From RGIG426 sp045643425 (GTDB taxonomy: Bacteria; Bacillota; Clostridia; Oscillospirales; Acutalibacteraceae): a stretch of 29,643 nt of DNA. A program made the position numbers and the translations under genes. The DNA lies in NCBI GenBank assembly GCA_045643425.1, contig JAZUKW010000093.1:1-29643 (forward strand), read 5' to 3'. How positions within the stretch are numbered: position 1 is the stretch's first letter; each line of letters opens with the position of its first letter. The notes beneath the pieces were generated by a model. That model saw only the letters and a program-made list of their open reading frames with translations. It was not told the origin of the DNA and ran no database searches. Of this stretch, positions 7,109 through 15,979 are shown one piece after another.

Positions 7109-9415
7109 TTACGCGGCGTTGGGGCCAAGCTCGGAAATCAAACCGGCCATATATTTACGCACCGCCAAGACGTCTTTCATATTGAATTCGCCGTCGCCGT
7201 TGGCGTCCGCGGTCTTCATATCGATATACACGTCCATGCTGGCGAGGCTCATCCGCATCGTCAGCACGTCTTTCATCGTGATCTCGCAGTCGTCGTCCGC
7301 GTCACCCCAGATAATGTCGATCACCGGCTTCGACGCGGTCGTGGGAAGTGTCATCGACTGAGACGGCACGGTCTGAGAAGAAGACGGGGTCGTCTGGGAA
7401 GAAGACGGAGTGGTCTGCGAAGAAGAAGGCGTCGTCTGGGAAGAAGACGGAGTGGTCTGCGAAGAAGAAGGCGTCGTCTGCGACGAAGACGGCGTCGTCT
7501 GCGACGAAGACGGGGTCGTCGGGACAGGCGAGCCCTTCACCGCGACCAAGAACGCCTCGTGGTTCGGGTGCTTGATCTCGCCCGAGATCGTCACGTCGCT
7601 GTTCATACGGAACGTAGCCGACGCGATCACGTCGCAGTTTTGGTCCACAACCTCGGAGAAGCTGTAAGACAGCGCCAGCGGCGCACCGTTCGCGTACAAA
7701 TCGAAATACGCGTTCAGCTCTTCATTCGTCTTCTCGTTCCCCTTAAACACGTTCGGGAGCGTAAAGACGACCTTCGCCGCACCCGCGCCGACCGCTATGG
7801 AATCGGTGCGGTTGACCTCGTTATAACGCGGGGCCTCTTCTTTGATATTATAGGAAATGGTGTAAGACGACTTGGTCGGCGCGGTGGTGGGCTGCGTCGT
7901 CGGCGTCGAGCCGCCGTCATAGCGATACGCGACCACTTGGATATGGGTCAAATGCACCTTGTCGGTAAATCCATCCGCATCGCTGAAGAATTGAAGTTTT
8001 GTGCCGGTAGCATTCAAATCAGGCGCTAACAAATTTCCTTTTTTGTCCGTGGCCGTACCGGTCAAGCGTTGTTTATAGATGCTGGGGGATTTGCCGATTA
8101 TCGCACATCCCGGCTCCGAATCGCTGCCCCAGAATTCGGACGAATCATCGGTAAGCAATCCTGCGACAACGTAGAAGTCGTCCGTGTTACCCGCCTCTGC
8201 ATAACCGGTAGTGATAATATCGTAATACTCTGCGGCGGCAAGTGTTCCTTTTGCCGCAATATCCGCACGAATCGCGGCGTCAATTTCCGCGTTATCGTAG
8301 TCACCGATATAGTTTTGGATGGTAACGGTAGCGTCCACGTCGCCGTCCCACAGCACGGTGGAAACGAGCTTGCCGGAAGGCGGCTGCGTCGGTGCGGTGG
8401 TGGGCCTTGTCGTGTAGGTCGCGCGGGACGCGGTGGTGCCGCCCTTCACGTAAACCGAGGTGGTGGGAAGCACACCGGACAGATAGGTATAATATGCACG
8501 AGCGTGGTGGATGGCAATACCGGCATCCATCGGATAATTTTTCGCGTCCATCTGGCCGTAGATATAATCCAACATCTCGCACAGATACGCCTTGCTCTTG
8601 TCGTGAATATCCACGCCGGACTCGACCTTATCCGTCTCAATACCGTAGGTGAAATCGCAGTTATATTTCACGGCATAATCGACCGCTTGTCTCTCGTTGG
8701 CGCGAGACATAACCTTGGCGCCGGTGGTACGATAAGACATAATTGCGATCATACCTTTGCCGCCGCCCAACGTTTTGGCGAGCGCCTCATAGAAGTTGGT
8801 GCATCCGTCATACGAGATGCCGTTGTAGCCGTTCCACGCCGGGTTAACGGCAAATTCGCAATACACACCGGCATCGATGAGGATGTTCTTTGCATTAGTC
8901 ACCAGGTTGTCCAAATAATTCTGCAACACGGTGGCATCATATCCGCCCGGCTCGACGTCGAAGTGAATACCGTACAGCCAGTCGTCCGGATAGGTGTTTT
9001 TGTACGCGACCCAGCCGTTGTAGAGCTCATTAACGTATCTGAGAGACGTGCCGGCACTCGTCGCCAGCTGCGCATCATCTCTCATCACCGACGTACGGAT
9101 ACCGTGCTGCTGCGCCGCCTGAATAAAGGTATGCAGCGTGGCGTGTTGAGAAGTATTACACAAGTAGGTATATGCCTCGATATAGATTTCGGTCACGCCG
9201 GTCTCTTCCAAAAGTCCGAGATACTGCTCACGGGTCGTCGTGTTCGTGGCATCCGAAAAATTCCACCACCAGCAACCGAGACGGTGTTTGCGGCCATCAA
9301 ACGTTTGTGCATTGGCATTCATCGTTCCGACAATTGCCGGAAGCATCGTCAGCACGAGCACAACAACAAGTGCCACCGCGATCATGGATTTCGACAATTT
9401 CTTTGCCCTGTTCAT
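7109..9415 (-). CDS. Secreted dockerin protein with GH18-like barrel
   Basis: 768 residues. An N-terminal signal peptide (KK then hydrophobic, ending near ANA, residue ~36) is followed by a domain of about 300 residues starting RLGCWWWNFSD. Its YGIHFDVEPGG (D153, E155) and AIMSYR segments resemble the D-x-E strand and the later Tyr strand of GH18-type TIM barrels. After a Thr/Pro linker come a beta-rich module, another beta module, seven TTPSSSQ repeats, and a C-terminal type I dockerin with two F-hand repeats (GDADDDCEITMKD and ADANGDGEFNMKD). The first calcium loop has Cys where Gly is usual, but keeps the ligand positions. Start 9415 has GAGGTG upstream. Probably exported and bound to a cohesin scaffold; enzymatic activity is not proven. 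Paralogue of the next gene. Confidence 0.85.
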   Translation of the reverse strand: MNRAKKLSKSMIAVALVVVLVLTMLPAIVGTMNANAQTFDGRKHRLGCWWWNFSDATNTTTREQYLGLLEETGVTEIYIEAYTYLCNTSQHATLHTFIQAAQQHGIRTSVMRDDAQLATSAGTSLRYVNELYNGWVAYKNTYPDDWLYGIHFDVEPGGYDATVLQNYLDNLVTNAKNILIDAGVYCEFAVNPAWNGYNGISYDGCTNFYEALAKTLGGGKGMIAIMSYRTTGAKVMSRANERQAVDYAVKYNCDFTYGIETDKVESGVDIHDKSKAYLCEMLDYIYGQMDAKNYPMDAGIAIHHARAYYTYLSGVLPTTSVYVKGGTTASRATYTTRPTTAPTQPPSGKLVSTVLWDGDVDATVTIQNYIGDYDNAEIDAAIRADIAAKGTLAAAEYYDIITTGYAEAGNTDDFYVVAGLLTDDSSEFWGSDSEPGCAIIGKSPSIYKQRLTGTATDKKGNLLAPDLNATGTKLQFFSDADGFTDKVHLTHIQVVAYRYDGGSTPTTQPTTAPTKSSYTISYNIKEEAPRYNEVNRTDSIAVGAGAAKVVFTLPNVFKGNEKTNEELNAYFDLYANGAPLALSYSFSEVVDQNCDVIASATFRMNSDVTISGEIKHPNHEAFLVAVKGSPVPTTPSSSQTTPSSSQTTPSSSQTTPSSSQTTPSSSQTTPSSSQTTPSSSQTVPSQSMTLPTTASKPVIDIIWGDADDDCEITMKDVLTMRMSLASMDVYIDMKTADANGDGEFNMKDVLAVRKYMAGLISELGPNAA
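7373..7519 (-). repeat. Seven tandem 21-bp repeats (TTPSSSQ linker)
   Basis: Seven consecutive 21-bp units encode TTPSSSQ, followed by a degenerate TVPSQS. Units differ at third positions (TCG/TCT/TCC serines), so the array is not freshly duplicated. It forms a flexible, probably glycosylated linker before the dockerin. Confidence 0.93.
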
Positions 9416-9482
9416 TTCGCACCTCATAAAAATCGTTTAATAATATTCTAATATCGCAGAAATAGCCATATTAGTTTAGTAT

Positions 9483-9511
9483 AGTATACAATATCGCACA
9501 AAAAATGTCAA
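9483..9511 (-). promoter_or_regulatory. Promoter of the first dockerin gene
   Basis: TTGACA (9506-9511) and TATACT (9483-9488) with a 17-base spacer on the minus strand. The spacer ends in GATATTG and the 3' half of the spacer matches that of the paralogous gene at 11389-11417, so the promoters were duplicated with the genes or are under common control. Confidence 0.88.
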
Positions 9512-9572
9512 GCGTCTTTCCTCTTTTTGTGACAAATTACACAAAGTCCCCTTTTTCATGTGCGAAAACAAC

Positions 9573-9606
9573 AAAAAAATCCACCTGCCGAGGCAGGTGG
9601 ATTTTT
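9573..9606 (-). terminator. Terminator after the second dockerin gene
   Basis: Inverted repeat AAAAATCCACCTGCC / GGCAGGTGGATTTTT (9575-9606) with a T run on the minus strand, 22 bases after the stop at 9628. Confidence 0.9.
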
Positions 9607-9627
9607 GCTTTAGGTCAAACGTTCAAA

Positions 9628-11325
9628 TCAGACGCCGGGGCCGAGCTTGTCGACCAGCTGCGCGATGTATTTACGGATCGCCAGCACGTCTTTCATGTTG
9701 ACGGAGCCGTCGCCGTTGGCATCGGCTGTCTTCATGTTGATGTAGTCCACGTCGAGCTGCGCCACTTCTTTGCGGACGGTCAGCACGTCTTTCATGTTGA
9801 TCTCACCGTCATCGTTGGCGTCACCGTACAGGATCTCTACCACACGGCTCGACGCGGTGGTCGGCATGGTGGTCGTGATGTTCATTTTGGTGGTAGAAGC
9901 GGTGGTGGCTGACGGCGTTCTGGTGGTCGGAACCACGCTGCCGTGGTACGCATACAGCTTCAGGTTGCCGATGTGGCAAATGTCATCCGAGCCATCCGAG
10001 AACACGCAGAAGTTGATGTCCGAACCGAATTTGCTCAGCCCTTGTTTGGTGTTCGAGGCCTCCCAAGAGCAGTAAACCAGCTCGTCGCCTTTTTCCGCAG
10101 TACCCCAGGACTCGACGTACTCGAGCCCTTTGGCGGCGTTGGCATCCTGATAGAAGCCGAACAGGCAGTAGCCGGATTTACCGCTCACGTAGGAGCTGTT
10201 ATCCGAAACCGCCACGTATTTGGTCGCCGGGCCGTAGGCCGCGATGTCGTTGCGGATCGCTTCGGTCAGCGAATCGACTTTGATGATACCCACAGTGTTT
10301 CTGGTGGTAATATCCATGTTGATGTCGCCCGACCAAATGCAGTTGCCCTCAGAGGGAGGCTCGGTCGTCGGCGTGGTATCCTGCAGCGCGAGGAGAGATT
10401 TGTTCTGGTGGATCGCCATACCGTAGTCCACAAGGCCCTGCGTAGCGAGGTTCGCCATAACCTGGTCCATTACCTCAAACATAGCCTCTTTGCTCTTGCC
10501 GGCAAAGGTGGATTTCGGCAAAATGCCGGTACCGGAGTCAGTCTCCACACCCAGGTACACCGGGCAGCCGTTGGCTTTGCAAGCGCTCACGACCGGAGCC
10601 GCGAAGGTCGTAATGGTGTCCGTGCCCTTCATGGTGTTGCGGTAAGACATCGCGAACACCGCGTCAAAGTTTTTGGCGAGGATGTTGTAGATGCCGGTCA
10701 CGCCGTTCAGCGTGGTGGAGGTACCGCCCTGGTTGTTCCAGCCGCAGTTGACGTCCACTTCAATGTAGACGCCCTGCTGACGGGCCGCCTGCACGCGGGC
10801 GATAAATTTATCGGTATAGGTTTGCAGCGTGGTGGCGTTGTAGTTGCCCGGCTCGATGTCCATGTGGATACCGTAGAGCTGATCCGCCGGCCACTCGGAC
10901 TTGTAGGCTTTCATATATCCCACCAACAGATCGAAGTTCTTCGCGTTGTTGGTGTTGAAGTCGTCCCACTCACCGTACAAAACAGCGACACGGCAGCCGT
11001 AGCTCTTCGCTTTTTCCACGAAGGTGTGGATCTTGGAGCGGTTGCCCTGCGTGTTCATAAGACCAAAGCAGGAGAGATAAATCTCGTTGACACCGCAGTC
11101 TTTCATGCATTGGAGATACTCGGTGGCGCCGGCTTTGCCCGCCGTAGAGGATTCGTTGATGTCGGAGGAGCTCCACCACCAGCAACCCACACGTTTGCCG
11201 CCGAAGTTATGGGAAACCGCCTGGGCGTTCATTCCGCTGGAGAGAGCCGGCATAAACGCCAACACCATCGCCAGCACCAGCACGACAGCCAAGAACGATT
11301 TCACGTTTTTCTTGGAGAGAGACAT
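9628..11325 (-). CDS. Secreted dockerin protein with GH18-like barrel, paralogue
   Basis: 565 residues, a shorter paralogue of the protein at 7109-9415. Signal peptide to about residue 36 (ending MNAQA), then RVGCWWWSSSDINE and a barrel-like domain with YGIHMDIEPGN (D156, E158) and FAMSYRNT. A beta-rich module begins near CIWSGDINMD, then a Thr-rich linker, then a two-repeat C-terminal dockerin (GDANDDGEINMKD and ADANGDGSVNMKD). It lacks the extra beta module and the TTPSSSQ array of its sister. GAGGTG lies eight bases before the ATG. Likely exported and attached to a cohesin-bearing scaffold; substrate unknown. GH18-like fold is my reading of the motifs, not a database result. Confidence 0.85.
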   Translation of the reverse strand: MSLSKKNVKSFLAVVLVLAMVLAFMPALSSGMNAQAVSHNFGGKRVGCWWWSSSDINESSTAGKAGATEYLQCMKDCGVNEIYLSCFGLMNTQGNRSKIHTFVEKAKSYGCRVAVLYGEWDDFNTNNAKNFDLLVGYMKAYKSEWPADQLYGIHMDIEPGNYNATTLQTYTDKFIARVQAARQQGVYIEVDVNCGWNNQGGTSTTLNGVTGIYNILAKNFDAVFAMSYRNTMKGTDTITTFAAPVVSACKANGCPVYLGVETDSGTGILPKSTFAGKSKEAMFEVMDQVMANLATQGLVDYGMAIHQNKSLLALQDTTPTTEPPSEGNCIWSGDINMDITTRNTVGIIKVDSLTEAIRNDIAAYGPATKYVAVSDNSSYVSGKSGYCLFGFYQDANAAKGLEYVESWGTAEKGDELVYCSWEASNTKQGLSKFGSDINFCVFSDGSDDICHIGNLKLYAYHGSVVPTTRTPSATTASTTKMNITTTMPTTASSRVVEILYGDANDDGEINMKDVLTVRKEVAQLDVDYINMKTADANGDGSVNMKDVLAIRKYIAQLVDKLGPGV

Positions 11326-11388
11326 AGTTTTTACACCTCATTCAATAAGATTTGTATCTACCGAAAAGGGAGCTTTTCAGTTAGAAAC

Positions 11389-11417
11389 AGTATACAATAT
11401 GACACAGAAATTGTCAA
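11389..11417 (-). promoter_or_regulatory. Promoter of the second dockerin gene
   Basis: TTGACA (11412-11417) and TATACT (11389-11394), 17-base spacer, minus strand. The spacer ends in CATATTG, closely matching the paralogue's promoter. Confidence 0.88.
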
Positions 11418-11456
11418 GTATATTCAGGGAAATTGTGCAATTTTACAAATCTGCAC

Positions 11457-11489
11457 AAAAAAACGGCAGGCGACCGCCTGCCGTTTTTT
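11457..11489 (-). terminator. Terminator after addB
   Basis: Perfect 14-base inverted repeat centred on GACC (AAAAAACGGCAGGC and complement, 11458-11489), immediately after the addB stop at 11492, with a T run on the minus strand. Confidence 0.92.
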
Positions 11490-11491
11490 CT

Positions 11492-14400
11492 TTAACCGTT
11501 TTCGGGCGTTTCCTCCGCCGGTACCGGCTCGCCCCCGTTTTTCTCAAGGATCTCCAAAAGTCCTTTGTTTCTTTTGTTCGCCGAGCCTTTGAAGAAATCG
11601 AACGCGCGCACGTCGTCCCCCGTTTCAAAGCCGCATACCGCCGCGTAATCGCAATAGCTGCACGCCGCTTTTTTCTTGTTGGGGAACGCGGCGATCTCAC
11701 CGGCACGCAGCGACAACGCCATGTTCTCGAGCAGCACCTCCATACGGTGGCGCAGGTAGGCGAATTGGTCGAGAGACGACACGCTGCAACGGTTGCCGTC
11801 AAACTTTTTCAGCTCCTCTTCGGGTGTTCCGTCCGCGGCGCCCTCTTTGATATACGCCGGAATAAACACGCCTTTGGCCTCCTCCTCCATGGCTCTCACC
11901 ACAAAGTTTCTCGCCAAAACAAGGCCTTTCATCTTCATTTCGGCATCCATCGCCGCGGCGGTATCCTCCGCCGTTCCGGCATAGTTCACGCGCGGCATAC
12001 CGGCGGGCAAATACAAAATCCCGGCAGGTTGCGGATGCTCGGCATAACGCTTGCTGTCGGCGATCACCGCAAAGAGATACAACACCATTTGCAGGTTCAT
12101 TCCGTTGACCACGTCGTTGATGTTCAGCGTTTTTTGGCCGGTCTTGTAGTCCACGATGCGGATAAACGTCTCTCCGTTCTCATCGGTAAACACGTCCACG
12201 CGGTCGATCTTGCCAATGATATTCACCTCGGAGCCGTCTTTCAGCTTCACGGTCAACGGCGGGATCGCCTCTCCCTCTCCGATCTTCAGCTCGAAGTCCG
12301 TGGGAACGAAGCGGCTTTGACGCAGCTCGCGTACCAAGTGCCACATCACCACGTTGCCGGATTCTTTCAGCTGCTTCACCAGATACGTAAACCGCTTGGG
12401 CTTCTCCTTTGTGCCGCCCATCTGCGTTTCCACGTAGGCGTCCACCGCCTTGGCGGTATCCTCTTTCACCTGCTCCTCGGTCACGGTGTCAAATCCCTGC
12501 TTCACGTAAACCGGCACCAGCTTTTCCATCATATCGTGGATAACGTGGCCCGCGTTCAGCGGATCCAGCTCCGCTTTTTGACGGTCGCTGATCTGCAGAC
12601 CGTAGTCGCAAAAATAGCGGAACGGGCAGGAATAATACTTTTCGACCGCGCTGGCGGATACCGTAAGGTTTCGCCCGAACAGCGTCTCCGCGACAGCGGG
12701 ATCCGCAAAAGCCCACGGCTGTTTTTCCGCCATTTTTTGCAGGGAATGCAGGCGCGGCGCCTGCAGCGGATCTTCCTCAAGCACCGCCTCCACCGCGCCG
12801 GTCAGCGGCGTCCGCCGGCGATAGGTTTCGGTATAGTAGGTCATCGCCTCCCGCGGAGTCTCCGGCAAATCGTCCGCTCCGGTGTGGAACGTCGTTTTTG
12901 CCGCGTGCGGCAGGATTTTTTCGATTTCGGTCACGAGCGCGGAGGGAGCCAGCTCCTTGCCGTCCATCCCCTTGCGCGAATAGGTGACCGTCACCCCTTC
13001 GGTGGCGGCGGCAACGGCGTTATACGCATACAGACGCTCCTCCGTCAGCTCGCGCTCCATATCCTTTGATAAACGCAGGTCGAGGCTTTGCAGCGCTTTA
13101 CGCTCGCGGGCGCTCAAAAATCCGCCGCTGGACGGCACGCCGGGGAACCCCCCTTCGTTGGCACCCACCAAGAACACACGCTTCGGAGCGGACAGACGGA
13201 TACGGTCCGCGCCGCCCACCTGCACCGCGTCGATGCCCTTCGGCAAAACACCCAAATCGGTGGCCTGCGCCGCCATCGAAAACAAGTTCGCCCACGCGAG
13301 AGCCGACTGCTCTTGTGTTCCGCCGGCGGCAAACGTATCCAAAAGGCGCATCGTCGCCTCCCACACGTCGTCCGCGCGGTCGCCGAGCAGCGATTGACCG
13401 GACTCATCCAGCAGGCGAATGCGCTGCTTTGTGTGCTTGCTTGCCTCCACGTCTTTTAAATATGTATATACAGCCGAAGCGAACGTCAAGCCGTCCACCT
13501 GACCGTTCAACGCTTTTTTGAGCGTATCAAGCGGACGGAGGATCGTCTCGCGCAGCGCGTTCAGCTCCTCAAGCCGCGTTTTCGCCTTATCGTCCCATTC
13601 CTTGCCGAAGCCGTCGGGATGCTCGGAAAACGGCGTTGCAGGCGACAAGCGCCCCATGCTCCATTGGTACACGTAGTTTTCCAGCTTTGCCGTATCCGAA
13701 ACGGAAACACCGGTCATCCCGGTTTTCAAAAGACGCAGAACGTCCTCGGTGCAAAACCCGTACAGCGCGGCTTTCAGCGCGGCGCAAATCGTTTCCACCA
13801 GCGCGTCGCCGCGAATGCTTTCCCGCTCGTCGAGATAATACGGGATCTCCTCGCTTTGCAGCGCCGTCTCCAGCGCACCGCGATACGCGCCGACGTCGCG
13901 CGTCACCACTGCCACGTCGCGGCAGCGACCGCCCTCCTCGCGGAGGTAACGGCGAATGGCGCGGGCGACTGCCTTGCCCTCCTCGCTTTTGTCCACGCAG
14001 GAAATCACCGTCACCGCGTCCGTTTCCGTCTCGTCGGCGTGATCCTCCGCATCCGCACGGAAGATACCGTTACAAAGCGCTTGCAGCGGGCCGTCGGGAT
14101 GGCGGCGATCATCCGTAAGGGCACAGAGCTTTACATCCGAGCCGCAGGCGCGCGCCATACCCTTTAGCCGCGCGGCGGTTTCCGCCGGCAGCATAAACAG
14201 CGTCAGCCGACTGTCCCGCGTGGAAACCGGGTCGTTACAAAGCGACACCGTGACCGATGCCGCGTGTTCGATCCAATACGAGATGAGCTGCTCCTCCTGC
14301 ACGGTGAACCCCATAAAGCCGTCCAAAAACAGCTCCGTTTTGCTGTAATCTACCTCGCCCTCACGCAGCGTGTCATACGCCTGGCTCAACAGATCCTGCG

Positions 14401-14920
14401 GATCGTCAAAACGGGTGGAAACCAGGATGTCAAAGGCTTTGCGAACGATTTCCAGGTCCTGCAGCTTTTCGGACAACAGCGGATTTTTCAGCTTGGAGCG
14501 GATCTCTTGGATCTTGTCCGAGGACACCGCGTTCTGTTTCCACTCCTTCATCACGTCAAGCAACAGCTTGAGCTGACCCGCGTCCCCCTCGCGGAAAGGC
14601 AGCGTGCGCTGTCCCTCCGTTTCCTTGAGCGCCTGATTAAGCAGCAACAGCCGCGTGCCCTCGTTCAACGGCGTCTTCGGGGTACGGCGGCTTTCGCGGA
14701 GCAGCATTTCGGAATAGCGCGTAAAGCTGTATACCTTCACACGCATCAAATCCGTCGGAGCAAGCCGCGTCAGCAACAATTTTTCCGTTTCGAGCGAAAA
14801 TTGCTCCGGAACGAGCAAAATCGGGTTGGCTGCGGGGTCATCCTCAAGCAGCTTCCCGATGCGTTCCACCATTGTGTAAGTTTTTCCGCTTCCGCCGATA
14901 CCGGTAATCAGCTGTAACAT
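11492..14920 (-). CDS. addB: ATP-dependent helicase/nuclease subunit B (AddB)
   Basis: 1142 residues, normal for AddB. With AddA it resects double-strand ends for RecA-mediated recombination. The N-terminus has the Walker A GIGGSGKT (residues 7-14) of the inactive-helicase half. The C-terminal RecB-type nuclease domain shows GKIDRVDVF and RIVDYKTGQK (D924, K926). Four cysteines fit the AddB iron-sulfur cluster: C765 (SCPFRYFC) and C1087, C1090, C1096 (CSYCDYAAVC). AAGGAG precedes the ATG. It is 34 bp downstream of ruvX, probably co-transcribed. The usual partner addA is not downstream; a strong terminator follows. Confidence 0.95.
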   Translation of the reverse strand: MLQLITGIGGSGKTYTMVERIGKLLEDDPAANPILLVPEQFSLETEKLLLTRLAPTDLMRVKVYSFTRYSEMLLRESRRTPKTPLNEGTRLLLLNQALKETEGQRTLPFREGDAGQLKLLLDVMKEWKQNAVSSDKIQEIRSKLKNPLLSEKLQDLEIVRKAFDILVSTRFDDPQDLLSQAYDTLREGEVDYSKTELFLDGFMGFTVQEEQLISYWIEHAASVTVSLCNDPVSTRDSRLTLFMLPAETAARLKGMARACGSDVKLCALTDDRRHPDGPLQALCNGIFRADAEDHADETETDAVTVISCVDKSEEGKAVARAIRRYLREEGGRCRDVAVVTRDVGAYRGALETALQSEEIPYYLDERESIRGDALVETICAALKAALYGFCTEDVLRLLKTGMTGVSVSDTAKLENYVYQWSMGRLSPATPFSEHPDGFGKEWDDKAKTRLEELNALRETILRPLDTLKKALNGQVDGLTFASAVYTYLKDVEASKHTKQRIRLLDESGQSLLGDRADDVWEATMRLLDTFAAGGTQEQSALAWANLFSMAAQATDLGVLPKGIDAVQVGGADRIRLSAPKRVFLVGANEGGFPGVPSSGGFLSARERKALQSLDLRLSKDMERELTEERLYAYNAVAAATEGVTVTYSRKGMDGKELAPSALVTEIEKILPHAAKTTFHTGADDLPETPREAMTYYTETYRRRTPLTGAVEAVLEEDPLQAPRLHSLQKMAEKQPWAFADPAVAETLFGRNLTVSASAVEKYYSCPFRYFCDYGLQISDRQKAELDPLNAGHVIHDMMEKLVPVYVKQGFDTVTEEQVKEDTAKAVDAYVETQMGGTKEKPKRFTYLVKQLKESGNVVMWHLVRELRQSRFVPTDFELKIGEGEAIPPLTVKLKDGSEVNIIGKIDRVDVFTDENGETFIRIVDYKTGQKTLNINDVVNGMNLQMVLYLFAVIADSKRYAEHPQPAGILYLPAGMPRVNYAGTAEDTAAAMDAEMKMKGLVLARNFVVRAMEEEAKGVFIPAYIKEGAADGTPEEELKKFDGNRCSVSSLDQFAYLRHRMEVLLENMALSLRAGEIAAFPNKKKAACSYCDYAAVCGFETGDDVRAFDFFKGSANKRNKGLLEILEKNGGEPVPAEETPENG

Positions 14921-14954
14921 AGTGTTGCTCCTTTCCGAAACGTGCTGAAAGCCG

Positions 14955-15365
14955 TCAGCGACGGCTGTCTAAGTAGTTCTGTAAAATAATGACGGCGGCA
15001 ACCATATCCACCGTTTGTTTCCGCTTTTTTCCGCGGACGTTCGTCTCGTTTAAATAGCCGGTCGCGGCGACCGTCGTCAGCCGCTCGTCCCACAGCGTAA
15101 CGGGAAGCCCCGTTGCCGCTTTCAAGTCTTCGGCAAACCCCTCGGCACGGCGGGCGCTCTCGCCGCGACTGCCGTCCATATTGCAGGGGTGACCGACCAC
15201 GATCTCGCCGACACCCTTTTCCTTTGCGAGCGCCGCCACGGTGTCACAAAGGCGGTCCAAATGCCGTTCTTCAATGGTTTTTACGGGACTTGCGAGGCTC
15301 TCACCCACGTCGGAAATCGCGATCCCCGTGCGTGCAAGGCCCAAATCCACCGCTAAAATCTTCAT
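14955..15365 (-). CDS. ruvX: Putative pre-16S rRNA nuclease / Holliday junction resolvase (RuvX/YqgF)
   Basis: 136 residues, the normal size of YqgF proteins. RNase H-like fold with catalytic D7 in VDLGLARTGIAIS, the central VGHPCNMDGSRG segment, WDERLTT, and the C-terminal DMVAAVIILQNYL. The E. coli protein processes the 16S rRNA 5' end; a Holliday-junction role has been proposed for relatives. GAGGATG lies upstream of the ATG. It shares a transcript with addB and starts 58 bp after the AT-rich orphan gene. Confidence 0.93.
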   Translation of the reverse strand: MKILAVDLGLARTGIAISDVGESLASPVKTIEERHLDRLCDTVAALAKEKGVGEIVVGHPCNMDGSRGESARRAEGFAEDLKAATGLPVTLWDERLTTVAATGYLNETNVRGKKRKQTVDMVAAVIILQNYLDSRR

Positions 15366-15423
15366 TCGTTCTTCATCCTCATAGAAATAATAGAAATATT
15401 ACTCACAATTTTTTCGCAGTATT

Positions 15424-15906
15424 CTAATTTGTATCAAGCATTTCATAATTTCCTTGTTTCAAGTCTTCGCATATCGTACTGACTACATTCATAACAGATA
15501 TTGTTGAAGGATACGGTTTTCCTCCTACTATGAATGTTTTGAACATCGCCCTACTTCCGTTAGAAGAAAAAGAATCTGCACAAGTAGGAGCATGGTTAGA
15601 GATTCTGAACCTTATCTGGGCAAGTTCAAGTCTGTTTCCTTGAGCATCTACCGGATAAAAATCTATATACACAGAATTACTACGAGTACTTTGGTGATTC
15701 TTAATGATTTGAAATTCGTTCTCATATAAAACACTGAGAATACTATGTATAAAGTCCTCATAAGCAATTCGTTGTTCTTCGGAAACAAGGAACTTTTTCT
15801 TAATTTTTTGTGGGTGTTGTATGGGGAGTATTTCAGATGATTGTGCAAAATCAGTAAGGACCGCTACAATATCTAATGAATGTTTGGGCTTCCCGAATCG
15901 CTTCAT
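15424..15906 (-). CDS. AT-rich hypothetical protein, unrecognised
   Basis: 160 residues that I do not recognise. The protein is soluble, with no signal peptide or membrane segment. The N-terminal third is basic (IKKKF), and the middle alternates strands and helices (SVYIDFYPVDAQGNRLELAQ, FKTFIVGGKPYPS). Base composition is clearly more AT-rich than both neighbours, it is the only gene here ending in TAG, and it separates two housekeeping operons, which together suggest recent acquisition. GGGGTG lies about eight bases before the ATG, in a 13-bp direct repeat. No function can be assigned; a phage or defence accessory role is possible but unsupported. Confidence 0.7.
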   Translation of the reverse strand: MKRFGKPKHSLDIVAVLTDFAQSSEILPIQHPQKIKKKFLVSEEQRIAYEDFIHSILSVLYENEFQIIKNHQSTRSNSVYIDFYPVDAQGNRLELAQIRFRISNHAPTCADSFSSNGSRAMFKTFIVGGKPYPSTISVMNVVSTICEDLKQGNYEMLDTN

Positions 15907-15945
15907 CTATTTCACACCCCATCTTCACACCTCATCTTCACACGT
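15904..15945. repeat. 13-bp direct repeats upstream of the orphan gene
   Basis: Plus-strand CATCTTCACACCT (15920-15932) and CATCTTCACACGT (15933-15945) are adjacent, with a degenerate third copy (CATCTATTTCACACC) at 15904-15918. On the minus strand they cover the ribosome binding site region of the orphan gene. They could be an operator or an insertion scar. Confidence 0.65.
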
Positions 15946-15979
15946 ATCTTACCAAACACCGTGTCCCGTTTTCGGGACG

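Noticed and set aside
7373..7519. CRISPR-like array
   Set aside because: Units are contiguous without spacers and encode TTPSSSQ in frame.
15963..15978. Short hairpin after rluB as terminator
   Set aside because: Six-base arms and no T run on the minus strand.
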